This document shows positions 7,922-15,962 of a DNA stretch of 64,000 nt, piece after piece. Under the pieces are notes generated by a model that searched no databases, had not been told where the DNA came from, and saw only the letters and a program-made list of their open reading frames with translations. The position numbers were made by a program, and so were the translations under genes. Numbering within the stretch: the first letter of the stretch is position 1; each line of letters opens with the position of its first letter. The stretch comes from Streptomyces sp. V4I2 (GTDB lineage: Bacteria; Actinomycetota; Actinomycetes; Streptomycetales; Streptomycetaceae), in the NCBI RefSeq assembly GCF_030817655.1, contig NZ_JAUSZM010000003.1, positions 4,340,001-4,404,000 of the forward strand. Direction: 5' to 3'.

Positions 7922-8035
7922 GCGTTCGATACTGGCCCCGACGACGGAGGCGGGCCAGGGACGCTTCGACGGTAGGAAGACCAGTACCACCCTCGCGCCC
8001 GCACACACGATCGGGGATGCCGGAGGATGGAGATC

Positions 8036-8902
8036 ATGTCGACGACACCCGGAACCGGACTGGGCGCGATGATCCGCACATGGCGGGACCGGCTGCCCCC
8101 GTCGGCCGCCGGGCTGCCGGCGGCCCGCGGGCGCCGGGCGGCCGGGCTGCGGCGCGAAGAACTGGCTGACCTGGCCGGGGTATCGGTCGACTACGTCGTG
8201 CGCCTGGAACAGGGGCGGGCCACGACACCCTCCGCGTCGGTGGTGGCGTCCCTGGCGCGCGCCCTGCAACTGTCCACCGCAGAGCGGGACCACCTGTACC
8301 GGCTGGCCCAGCTCGTACCGCCCGTGGACGGCGCGATCTCTGACCATCTTCCGCCCGGCGTGCAACGGGTGCTCGCCCGCCTCGGGGACGTGGCGGTTGC
8401 CGTGTTCGCGGCGGACTGGCAACTGGTGTGGTGGAACCGTGGGTGGGCCGCCCTGCTGGGCGACCCCTCCGCCTCGCCGCCGCGCCTGCGCAACTTCGCC
8501 CGCGACAGGTTCCCGGTGAACGCCGGCCCCGCCCACCTCGCGCTGTGGCCGGTGACCGAGGCGGACCGCGACGCCACCGACGCCGCCGTCGTTTCCGACC
8601 TGCGCCGCGCCACCGGCCGCTTCCCCCAGGACAATCGCTTGGCCGCGCTGATCCGCGACCTGAACGCGGGCAACAGGAGGTTCGCCGAGCTATGGGCGAC
8701 CGGAGAAGTGGCCGCACACCGCGAGGACCACAAGACGATCGACCACCCGTCAGTGGGCCCGGTCACGGTGGACTGCGACGTACTGGCCGACGGCGACTCC
8801 GAGCTCAAAATCGTCATCATGACCGCCGTGCCCGGCAGCGAGGACGAGACCAAGCTCCGGCTCACCGCCATCGCCGGCCCACCGGCCACCACCCACACCT
8901 GA
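8036..8902 (+). CDS. XRE-family regulator with MmyB-like ligand domain
   Basis: A 288-residue regulator. The N-terminal XRE helix-turn-helix is in residues 10-75 ('GLRREELADLAGVSVDYVVRL' region, quoted in part: LAGVSVDYVVRLEQGR). Residues about 95-265 form an MmyB-like PAS-type domain with 'WQLVWWNRGWAAL', then 'R..FVNAG..' and 'HPSVGPVTVD', typical of this group that binds fatty-acid-like ligands. I prefer the ATG at 8036, preceded by GGAGG at 9 nt, over the ATG at 8027, which directly abuts the same site. Divergent from the SDR gene, the usual partner arrangement; likely its repressor or activator. Confidence 0.9.
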   Translation: MSTTPGTGLGAMIRTWRDRLPPSAAGLPAARGRRAAGLRREELADLAGVSVDYVVRLEQGRATTPSASVVASLARALQLSTAERDHLYRLAQLVPPVDGAISDHLPPGVQRVLARLGDVAVAVFAADWQLVWWNRGWAALLGDPSASPPRLRNFARDRFPVNAGPAHLALWPVTEADRDATDAAVVSDLRRATGRFPQDNRLAALIRDLNAGNRRFAELWATGEVAAHREDHKTIDHPSVGPVTVDCDVLADGDSELKIVIMTAVPGSEDETKLRLTAIAGPPATTHT

Positions 8903-8920
8903 CGATGCCGACCTCTCAAG

Positions 8921-9073
8921 GTGAGGAACACGCTCGAGCGCCTGATCAACAAGCTCAAGGCCTGGCGAGGCATCGCCACCCGATACGACAAGTCCCCGGA
9001 CAGCTACCTCGCCGGCCTCCACCTACACGCCTCGATGATCCGGATCAAAGACCTCACCCGGACCACCCATTGA
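8921..9073 (+). pseudogene. IS5-type transposase 3' remnant B
   Basis: Fifty codons ending in TGA that encode the C-terminal tail of an IS5-type transposase: 'LERLINKLKAWRGIATRYDK' followed by 'SPDSYLAGLHLHASMIRIKD'. It has the same content as remnant A but on the opposite strand, and lacks A's 25-bp duplication, so its frame is intact to the stop. The fragment begins directly after the XRE gene with no transposase N-terminus. No expressed product is expected. Confidence 0.85.
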
Positions 9074-9119
9074 TCACGACTCAATTCGCGCCCTATAACG
9101 GAGGTTCACGCCTCCGGAG

Positions 9120-9144
9120 TCCCGGGGACGCCGGAACCCCGGGA
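9120..9144. repeat. 8-bp-arm hairpin
   Basis: TCCCGGGG (9120-9127) pairs with CCCCGGGA (9137-9144) around a 9-nt loop. It lies between the transposase remnant and the small membrane protein and overlaps the latter's ribosome-binding region. Could be a weak terminator or a translational hairpin; role not determined. Confidence 0.6.
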
Positions 9145-9157
9145 AGGACACCCGCCA

Positions 9158-9541
9158 GTGCTCGCGTCCGTTGCCGAAGAGTGGCTGTGGCTGATGGCGG
9201 CCACAGCCACCGTCGTCCACTGCTCCGCCATGGCGAGATGGATCCCCGCCCAGAAATTCTGGAGGGTGTATCCGTTCATCTGGGTTCTGTGCCTGGCCGG
9301 CATGATCGCCGTCGGCCAGGCAATGGGCCACTCCCTGGCCGCCATGCTCGTCATGTACGCCTTCATGCTCATCGGCCTCACGATCGGCATGTTCCCGACC
9401 CGCAAGCTGTTCGCGCAGTGGAGCACCGCGATCAAGGCGGGCGAGACCCCCGAGGGCTACGATTATCCGCGCTCCCACCTCACGTTCTGCGTGGTCTTCG
9501 TGGTCCTCATGCTGTTCGCGGCGTTCGCACTGACACGCTGA
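9158..9541 (+). CDS. small integral membrane protein, function unknown
   Basis: A 127-residue protein that I do not recognise. Hydrophobic segments lie at about residues 7-24, 38-55, 61-82 and 106-126, consistent with three or four membrane spans. A charged loop 'TRKLFAQWSTAIKAGETPEG' separates the last two. The GTG start at 9158 has AAGGA about 12 nt upstream. It stands alone between an IS5 remnant and the SEC-C gene. Codon usage looks like a genuine high-GC coding frame. Confidence 0.7.
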   Translation: MLASVAEEWLWLMAATATVVHCSAMARWIPAQKFWRVYPFIWVLCLAGMIAVGQAMGHSLAAMLVMYAFMLIGLTIGMFPTRKLFAQWSTAIKAGETPEGYDYPRSHLTFCVVFVVLMLFAAFALTR

Positions 9542-9664
9542 TCCACCACGCTGATCCACCTCTGGGACGACTGAGAAGCCGGGGCCGCCCGACGATCTCC
9601 AGATCCACGGGCTGGCCTGGGGATACCTCTCCCTTTGTCACAGCCCGGCAGTACCGTGTCCTGC

Positions 9665-10693
9665 ATGCGCCCCGACACGCCTGCCGAGAACGTCGACCAC
9701 ACCGCCGAAGCCGCCCGCCTGGAGCGGACCGCCGGCCTGTATCCCGAGGACGCCGAAGCCCTGCTCCTGCAGGCCGCGGCCCACCTGGAACTCGCCGACG
9801 ACCGCCCGGCCGCGAGCAAGCTCTACGACCGCCTGCTGTCGTCGCCGGCGGCCCTTGAGAACCCGTATCTGGTACGGGCCCTCAAGGCGTCCAACCTCTG
9901 GGAGTACGGCCACGAGGCCGAGGCCCGCGCCATCATCGAGGGCGTCCGAGCGGCGTCCCCGCGCGACGCGGCCCCGTGGGTGATCGTGGCGGAGGCACTG
10001 GAGGCGCACGACGAGCTGGAGGCGGCGCAGGAGACGTTCACGGAGGGGGTACGACTGCTGCTCCCGGAGGACGCGCAGCCCCCGTACTCGACGCATCCCC
10101 TCCTGTTCGGCCGCCACAGGGTCCGCCGCATGCTGGGCGTAGGCCACGACGACTGGGACGTCCTGGCCGACACCCTCCACTCCTCCCCGGTCTCCCTCGA
10201 CGAACTCCACGACCCGAAGCGGGTGTGGTCCCTCGGCTCGGACAACCCGGCGGAGCTGGCGGCAGAGATCTCGAGACTGCGAGCAGAACTCGGCACCTAT
10301 CGCGAGGCCCTGTCCCGCCCTTTCCCGGTGGCGGTACTCCACTGGCCGACGAGCGAACTGACAGAACTGCTCTCGGCGTACCCGACGCTGGCCGAGGAGT
10401 ACCCCTCGCATGAGGAGCACCTCGCGACGATAGAGGCGTCGCTGCGAGAGCTGGCGGCTTCGGGGACGCCGAACCTGGGCATCGTGACCGGGACTGTGCC
10501 GTCTTACGAGGCGTTCGCCGCGTCGGAGGGGGTGTCGCCGGGGGACGTGGCGCTGCTGCCGCAGTACGCGACGACGTTGGCGGCGCGGGGGCGGGCTGTG
10601 GTTTGGCCGCCGCAGCGGGGGGCGGTTTGTTGGTGTGGGTCGGGGAGGACCTACGTGGAGTGTCACAGGGCCGACCAGAGCAAGGGCGCCTAG
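9665..10693 (+). CDS. TPR-like protein with C-terminal SEC-C metal-binding motif
   Basis: A 342-residue soluble protein. Residues about 10-130 look like TPR helices (repeated 'A..L.P.DAEALLLQAAAHLEL' and 'R.AIIEGVRAASPRDAAPW' patterns). The extreme C-terminus 'VCWCGSGRTYVECH' is the SEC-C zinc motif (CxCxGSGxxYxxCC/H), known from the SecA C-terminus and from many stand-alone proteins that bind nucleic acids or other proteins. Function unknown. I chose ATG 9665; GTG 9656 and an upstream ATG at 9635 are possible, and no convincing ribosome-binding site decides between them. Confidence 0.8.
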   Translation: MRPDTPAENVDHTAEAARLERTAGLYPEDAEALLLQAAAHLELADDRPAASKLYDRLLSSPAALENPYLVRALKASNLWEYGHEAEARAIIEGVRAASPRDAAPWVIVAEALEAHDELEAAQETFTEGVRLLLPEDAQPPYSTHPLLFGRHRVRRMLGVGHDDWDVLADTLHSSPVSLDELHDPKRVWSLGSDNPAELAAEISRLRAELGTYREALSRPFPVAVLHWPTSELTELLSAYPTLAEEYPSHEEHLATIEASLRELAASGTPNLGIVTGTVPSYEAFAASEGVSPGDVALLPQYATTLAARGRAVVWPPQRGAVCWCGSGRTYVECHRADQSKGA

Positions 10694-10820
10694 GACGGTC
10701 AACGCCCCTTCTGCGCACCCTTCGCAAGCGCCGCCTGTTCGGTGCATTGCGCGCCACCAGGCTAGTCTCGCGGGCCTGGTACCGGCCGGTCACCTACTGG
10801 TGTCAAAGGAGACCTGACAA

Positions 10821-10877
10821 ATGCGAGACTCTAGGCTCGGAGTGACCGTCCACAACCACGGACTCTCCTCAGCATGA
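10821..10877 (+). CDS. 18-codon small ORF in the leader of the methyltransferase gene
   Basis: An ATG with a very good ribosome-binding site (AAAGGAG, 9 nt upstream) opens an 18-residue ORF, MRDSRLGVTVHNHGLSSA, ending 24 nt before the methyltransferase start. It is too short to assign to a family. It could be a leader peptide that couples or attenuates methyltransferase translation, or a chance ORF. Evidence is limited to the ribosome-binding site and position. Confidence 0.35.
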   Translation: MRDSRLGVTVHNHGLSSA

Positions 10878-10901
10878 TGGTTCATCCCCAGAAGGAGCGG
10901 C

Positions 10902-12251
10902 ATGCCCCCCAGCGGCCAGAAGCGACCGCAGTTCACCACGCCACTGACCTCGATCGAGATCTGTGCAGGGGCCGGTGGGCAGGCCGTAGGGCTACACAAT
11001 GCCGGATTTGATCACTTGGCACTTGTCGAGTGGGACCAGCACGCGGTCAGTACGCTGCGGGCCAATGTCGGACGCTGGCCCGGGTGGACGCCGCAAAAGG
11101 CCCAGGCTCTAGCCCCAATGGACGTCAAAGATTTTCTCGATTCAAACGAATGCAAGGTCCTTGATCTCAAAGACCAGACTCTCGACCTCTTCGCAGGCGG
11201 CGTCCCTTGCCCTCCTTTTTCATTGGCCGGAAAAAGACTAGGCGCAGACGATGAGCGCGATCTGTTCCCAGCAGCCCTGAATATCATTGAAAAACTTACC
11301 CCTAAAGCAATCATGATTGAAAATGTCCGGGGAATTCTTGAGCCGCCGGAGGTTTTCATCGAATATCGGGCAAAGATCCTCGACCGACTGCGCCGCGCTG
11401 GCTACACAGTCCCCAGCATTGACACTTCGCTTTCATCAGCAGCCCAGGATCTTGAGATGCGAAAGGTGTGGCGCCGACTCGACGCGAAAGATTTCGGCGT
11501 TCCCCAACTGCGCCCCAGGGCCATCCTGGTCGCAATCCGTGAAGATTTCTCAAAGCCCGGCGTCAATGAATTCCGCTGGCCGCTGGGAATCAAGGGCGAC
11601 GAAGCTACTGTCGCTGAAAGCCTCAGAAAGACTATGCGGGAACGGTGCCTTCGGTACTGGGACAAGAATAAGTGGGGTGAACCGGCCAAGCCCGACGAGC
11701 GGACAGGCGAGGATGTCTACAACGACTGGCTCGACGCCGCCAGAAAGTCCGCGGCCGCCGGCCGTGGCGTAGCACCTACATTGGTGGGCGGATCCAGGAA
11801 GCACGGCGGCGCGGACCTCGGACCCACAAGAGCAAAGAGGGCTTGGGCGGCCATGGGGGTTGATGCCATGGGGGTGGCCAACGACCCGAACGAGTGCGAC
11901 CCGGAGCGGGACTTGTTCAGGGAGAACGGCCCTATGCTCACCGTCGAGCAAGCCGCCATAATCCAGGGATTTCCGCGGAACTGGCGTTTCCAAGGGAAAA
12001 AGACAGCACAGTACCGACAGGTGGGCAACGCCTTCCCTCCGCCAGTCGCTGAAGCTGTAGGCCGCGCAATCGCGGCTGTTCTGCGGCCAGAGTACCGGGA
12101 AGAACTTCTCAGCACATACGACGTCGACTCCTCGGGCGCAGCCGCCCTGGATAACATGCCGCACCAAATGGAAATCTCTATTTCAGCGGAAGCCAGTCCC
12201 GCTCCTGCGCTCAAGGACCGTCGCGGTAATCTTGTCGGCACAAGCCTCTGA
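10902..12251 (+). CDS. dcm: DNA (cytosine-5-)-methyltransferase
   Basis: A 449-residue C5-cytosine methyltransferase that transfers a methyl group from S-adenosylmethionine to cytosine in a DNA target. Motif I is 'IEICAGAGGQAVG' (18-30), motif IV 'GGVPCPPFS' with catalytic Cys103, motif VI 'IENVRG' (ENV 140-142), motif VIII 'QLRPRA' (202-207), and motif X with 'YRQVGNAFPPPVAEAVG' near the C-terminus. Start ATG has GAAGGAGCG upstream. Codons in 11,100-11,360 use many A/T third positions, unlike the surroundings, suggesting acquisition. The 3' end overlaps the vsr gene tail to tail by 69 nt. Probably protects the host from the nuclease module encoded opposite. Confidence 0.95.
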   Translation: MPPSGQKRPQFTTPLTSIEICAGAGGQAVGLHNAGFDHLALVEWDQHAVSTLRANVGRWPGWTPQKAQALAPMDVKDFLDSNECKVLDLKDQTLDLFAGGVPCPPFSLAGKRLGADDERDLFPAALNIIEKLTPKAIMIENVRGILEPPEVFIEYRAKILDRLRRAGYTVPSIDTSLSSAAQDLEMRKVWRRLDAKDFGVPQLRPRAILVAIREDFSKPGVNEFRWPLGIKGDEATVAESLRKTMRERCLRYWDKNKWGEPAKPDERTGEDVYNDWLDAARKSAAAGRGVAPTLVGGSRKHGGADLGPTRAKRAWAAMGVDAMGVANDPNECDPERDLFRENGPMLTVEQAAIIQGFPRNWRFQGKKTAQYRQVGNAFPPPVAEAVGRAIAAVLRPEYREELLSTYDVDSSGAAALDNMPHQMEISISAEASPAPALKDRRGNLVGTSL

Positions 12252-12668
12252 CTGCTCGTGCTCCCAGAAGCGGAGCACGATCCAGCCCTCGTCACTGAGC
12301 CTCTGATCCGTTTCCCGGTCTCGCTTCACATTACGTAGCACCTTCTCCGACCAGTAGCCGGAGTTCGTTCTAGGCGGCACGTAATGTTCAGGGCATCCGT
12401 GCCAGTAACAGCCGTCAACGAATACCGCCACCTTCACCGGACGGAATACCAAGTCGGCCGTACGGCGAAGGTCAGGTATGGGGCGTGCTGACACCCGGTA
12501 GCGGAGCCCTCGGGCATGCACCAGACGCCGGATCAGCCATTCCGGCTTTGTATCGCGGCTGCGGATCGCCTGCATGTTGCGGCGGCGTGCGGCGGACGAG
12601 GCCCAGGACCCATCCGGGGCTGCCCAATCGACTTCGGAGGACACAGTACCGATCGTAGTGCGCTGCAT
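12183..12668 (-). CDS. vsr: Vsr-type mismatch (very short patch repair) endonuclease
   Basis: A 161-residue nuclease of the PD-(D/E)xK fold. In Escherichia coli Vsr nicks beside T:G mismatches created by deamination of 5-methylcytosine. Family signatures: 'MQAIRSRDTKPEWLIRRLV' near residue 32, the metal-binding Asp in 'TADLVF', and 'VFVDGCYWHGCPEH' with zinc ligands. C-terminal 'GWIVLRFWEHE' completes the fold. ATG 12668 is used; an in-frame GTG at 12675-12677 is equally possible. The start lies 17 nt after the helicase stop, so the two are probably co-transcribed. Its 3' end overlaps the methyltransferase. Linkage to a Dcm enzyme is classical, but Vsr in an operon with a helicase and ParB-like protein is not. 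Confidence 0.93.
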   Translation of the reverse strand: MQRTTIGTVSSEVDWAAPDGSWASSAARRRNMQAIRSRDTKPEWLIRRLVHARGLRYRVSARPIPDLRRTADLVFRPVKVAVFVDGCYWHGCPEHYVPPRTNSGYWSEKVLRNVKRDRETDQRLSDEGWIVLRFWEHEQSEACADKITATVLERRSGTGFR

Positions 12669-12685
12669 CCGACGCACGCAGCCAG

Positions 12686-14506
12686 CTACCGGTTGCCCCC
12701 AAGGTGGCTCAGCAGCGCTTCAATGTCACTCGGCGCCAAGCCAGCCGCTACTGACGGCTCCTCCTCCAGGTCAGCAAGCTGCTGAACTGTGGGGTCATCC
12801 AAGATCTGGCCCATGAACGTCAGCTTCTGCTCCAGTCTCGCGGCCACGACCTCGTCAATGGAATTGCGTACGGCCAGAACCGTCACCCGCGTCTCCGTGT
12901 CGGGTGCGAGCCCAAGGCGGTGGATACGATCCAAACTCTGCAGAAACCGGCCGGCCATGAAGTCACGGTCCACGTAGACGGCGTCATGGCAGTGGTGGTG
13001 CAGGCTGATGCCTTCGCCAAGGGTCGCCGGGTTGGAGATGAGCACCATGCAGGCCGGATCGTCACGGAAGCGCCGGATCTGTTCCTCCCGGTCGAGGGTC
13101 CCTCCGTAGACCACGGCCGGACTGAACTTCTCGAGCATGCGCTCCAGCGTCGTAAGGCTCCGGACGAATGTCGTCCAGACCAGCGTCTTACGTCCGGCCG
13201 CCGCATTCTCGGCGATGATCGTCACGGCTTCCTTGTACTTCGGTGACAGCTCGTAGTCAGGAAGGTTCTGCATCATCGAGTACAGGGAACCGCCCTGGGG
13301 GATCTCCAACGGAGGCAACTGGTAAGCCAGCGGCTCGTATTTGGTGGCTCCTTCCAGAAGCAGAGCCGGGCTCGTGGCGGCCATAAGAAGCCGCAGAGCC
13401 GTCCTGCCGAGAGCGCTGAGGTCTTCCCTGGCCGCCCCGTTGCTCATGCCGCTGACCAGGGAACTGTAAATCTCGTCGTGCAGGGGCGGCATGTCCACGT
13501 AGCGGATGCCCAGATCGACAGGGGGCAGACCAAGTTCCTGCTTGGTCGTCCGCGTGAACAAGGGACGCAACACCGTGCTCGCGTGCCGAAGATCTCCCCC
13601 GGCCACGGCGCGCACGACGGTCTGCTGTCCGTGCCCCGGCCACACGAAGCCCAAAAGGTTCTCCAGATCCTTGGAACCGTTGGGAGCCGGCGTGCCCGTG
13701 AGGATCAGGCGCCGGTCCGCATGTGGCCCAAGGGCCATACACGCGGCACCGTAAGTGCCCCGGGATCCGAGCTTCATCCGGTGCGCCTCATCCAGGATGA
13801 TCATGGAGGGCTGGGCTGCGAGCCACGCGGTCAGCATCGGCAGCGAGCGGTCCAGCCGTTCGTAGTTGACGACGAGCACCTCCGCCCACTGGTCCAGAGA
13901 CCCGTCCAGCACGTTGACGCGCAGCGCGTGCGTCAGGCACTCCGAGGTCTCGAAACGCCACGAGTCATAGGCCGACTTCGGACAGACGACCAGGAGCCGT
14001 CGTGCGTGACCGACGGCCTTCTGAGCGGCGTACACAGCGAGCGCGACGCGCGTCTTGCCGGCGCCGGGCACGCTGAAGTTGGCGCCATGCTGGAGAGACA
14101 GCAGCTTCGCGATGTCCCTCCGCTGGAAGGCGCTCAGCTCACCTTTCCAGTTGTCGCCGAGCAGACTCGGGACATCATCCGGGTCAACCTCGCCGGCGGT
14201 AGCCGTGCCCGCCAGCCTGGTTTCGACGGTCCGCGCGTCCTGGAGGACGCCAGTTGCCAGCTTCCTGAGGGCGGAAGACCACTCCACGCCGGTGGGATCA
14301 GGCCAGTCGCCAAGGACTTGCAGGTTGGCCAGGAAGTCATCGAGAGCAACCGAGGCGCTGATCAGGCCGAGCTGGCCGCCCGTCCGGAAACGGGCAGCCA
14401 GCTGGACCAGGTCCGGCTGGTGGCGCTCAGTGGTCCGGAGCACGACGCGCGTGTGGGTCTCGTCGAACCCCAGGTGCAGTGACGTTTCACTCGGTGCGTT
14501 CGTCAC
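12686..14506 (-). CDS. SNF2/DEAD-type superfamily 2 helicase-like ATPase
   Basis: A 606-residue ATPase. After an N-terminal domain of about 120 residues of unknown type, the helicase core shows Q-like 'LSAFQRRDIAKL', Walker A 'VPGAGKT' (146-152), DEAH (239-242) in 'MIILDEAHRMKL', motif III 'TGTPAPN' (270-276), and C-terminal lobe motifs 'KTLVWTTFV', 'ISNPATLGEGISLHH' and 'QSLDRIHRLG' (motif VI). The order and the last motifs are SNF2-like, so DNA translocation is likelier than strand separation. Start is GTG 14504-14506, whose GTGA overlaps the upstream gene's TGA, with GGGGAG 7 nt before: tight translational coupling. Confidence 0.9.
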   Translation of the reverse strand: MTNAPSETSLHLGFDETHTRVVLRTTERHQPDLVQLAARFRTGGQLGLISASVALDDFLANLQVLGDWPDPTGVEWSSALRKLATGVLQDARTVETRLAGTATAGEVDPDDVPSLLGDNWKGELSAFQRRDIAKLLSLQHGANFSVPGAGKTRVALAVYAAQKAVGHARRLLVVCPKSAYDSWRFETSECLTHALRVNVLDGSLDQWAEVLVVNYERLDRSLPMLTAWLAAQPSMIILDEAHRMKLGSRGTYGAACMALGPHADRRLILTGTPAPNGSKDLENLLGFVWPGHGQQTVVRAVAGGDLRHASTVLRPLFTRTTKQELGLPPVDLGIRYVDMPPLHDEIYSSLVSGMSNGAAREDLSALGRTALRLLMAATSPALLLEGATKYEPLAYQLPPLEIPQGGSLYSMMQNLPDYELSPKYKEAVTIIAENAAAGRKTLVWTTFVRSLTTLERMLEKFSPAVVYGGTLDREEQIRRFRDDPACMVLISNPATLGEGISLHHHCHDAVYVDRDFMAGRFLQSLDRIHRLGLAPDTETRVTVLAVRNSIDEVVAARLEQKLTFMGQILDDPTVQQLADLEEEPSVAAGLAPSDIEALLSHLGGNR

Positions 14507-15945
14507 TGCCGGCTCCCCGTGGCGACAGCGTCCATCAGCCAGGCCACGCCATCGCCCGGATCCTGCAGACCGCGGCCGGCCTGCTGGGCGAGCTTCAGCA
14601 GACTGCCACGGAGCTTGATCACCGCATCGTCGAAAGCTTCTTCGTCGAGGCTGCGCGACGTGCGGGCCTGTACCAGATCGCTGACGCACTGGTCGATGCT
14701 GGCGCACGCCTCCGCGAGCCGGGCCGGCGCGAGCTGCTTACGCTTGCGCAGCCGGGCACTGCGGCCAGCGGCCTCAATAGCATCGTCAAAGGTCTTCTTC
14801 GCGTCGTCCAGAACGCTCTGCGCTTGCTCCTTCGCCTCGTTACCGAGGTCAGGGCCCTCGCTCCCACTGCGTACGACAGCGGCGGCACGCAGCAGACGGT
14901 CGTTGAGTGCCTTCACGTCAGCCACGGCGGAGGAGACGGCTGGGACCTCTACTCCGAGCCCCGGGATCATGACTCCCGTCGGCTTGGCCTCAGACCGTTC
15001 CTCAAGCGCCGGACCAGCGGAAAGCAGCTTCTGCTCCAGCCCCTCTTTGATGAAGTCCTCGTTGATGTGCCGCACGTCGGTCTTGGAGAAGTTGAGCAGG
15101 ATGGCGGCCAGACGCAGTTCCTTGAGGATCTCCGCCTGGTCGCGGTCAAGCGTCTCCAGCTTCACGTACAAGCGCTGAAGTTCCTTGAGTCGCTCCTGAG
15201 CGCCTTCCCAGTCGACCAGCCGGAGTCCGTCGCCGCCGGCTTCCTGGCTGCGCTTGATCAGCTCGCGGATCGTGGCGAGGATCCAGCGTTCCTGGTGGTA
15301 CGTCCGGACCTGGATCCGGAACTCCTTGGCGATCTGCTCGGGCGTGCGCCCAAGGGCCGCCTGTTCCTCCATGGCGATGATGCGGTTGATGTAGGAGTAG
15401 TCGCGTCGGTGATCCCGGCGGAGCTGCAAGGCCAGCTCCACGGCGTTGATATCCGCCCAGGTAAACGACTCGGGCAGCACACCCACGCGCATCGACTGCA
15501 CGCCAAGCAGCATCAGGGCGGCTGCCCGGGTGTTGCCATTGACCACGATGCCCTGATGGGTGACCAGCCCAGGGTCGTTCTGTCCGAACTCTTCGAGGCT
15601 GTCCTTGAGAGCGTCGAACTCGACATCGCGCAGATTGGTGTCGGTCGGCGAAGCCTGGAGCAGGTAACGGAGGTAGTCCTGACTCTCCGCGCTCCACGGG
15701 TTCTGGTCCAGCTCCGCGTCCTTTGCGGCGTCGTGGCTCCGCTGGGCCCGGATACGGTGCGTTCGGGGGTTGAAGTAGAGCTTGCTGAGGGGCAGGTCGA
15801 TCACGTCGACGTGCGCCTTCTGCTCGTTCCACTCAACGGTCACCGTCTCGCGGGTACCGCCTGCCGCCTGCGCCTCCGCGACCTTCTTCTTGATCAGTTC
15901 GCTCAGCTCGTCCGCCCGCGGCGGAGCCGGAAGTTCTCGCATCAT
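14503..15945 (-). CDS. ParB-like N-terminal domain protein
   Basis: A 480-residue protein. Residues 45-150 resemble the ParB/Srx fold, with 'VIDLPLSKLYFNPRTH' as box I and 'GIVVNGNTRAAALMLLG' as the box II GxxR region (NGNTR 136-140). A helix-turn-helix-like stretch follows at about 198-222 ('RTPEQIAKEFRIQVRTYHQER', quoted in part: EQIAKEFRIQVRTY). The C-terminal 250 residues are long helices with coiled-coil character. ParB-fold proteins hydrolyse CTP, bind DNA, or act as nucleases; which applies here is unknown. It is not next to a ParA gene, arguing against partition. It lies 17 nt after the HNH-like gene and overlaps the helicase start. Confidence 0.8.
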   Translation of the reverse strand: MMRELPAPPRADELSELIKKKVAEAQAAGGTRETVTVEWNEQKAHVDVIDLPLSKLYFNPRTHRIRAQRSHDAAKDAELDQNPWSAESQDYLRYLLQASPTDTNLRDVEFDALKDSLEEFGQNDPGLVTHQGIVVNGNTRAAALMLLGVQSMRVGVLPESFTWADINAVELALQLRRDHRRDYSYINRIIAMEEQAALGRTPEQIAKEFRIQVRTYHQERWILATIRELIKRSQEAGGDGLRLVDWEGAQERLKELQRLYVKLETLDRDQAEILKELRLAAILLNFSKTDVRHINEDFIKEGLEQKLLSAGPALEERSEAKPTGVMIPGLGVEVPAVSSAVADVKALNDRLLRAAAVVRSGSEGPDLGNEAKEQAQSVLDDAKKTFDDAIEAAGRSARLRKRKQLAPARLAEACASIDQCVSDLVQARTSRSLDEEAFDDAVIKLRGSLLKLAQQAGRGLQDPGDGVAWLMDAVATGSRQ

Positions 15946-15962
15946 GTCCGTTCCGTCCTGTC

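Noticed and set aside
12686..14506. Helicase as DISARM DrmD, making this a DISARM locus
   Set aside because: No DrmA-type helicase, DUF1998 (DrmB) or PLD (DrmC) gene is present, and the partner set differs.
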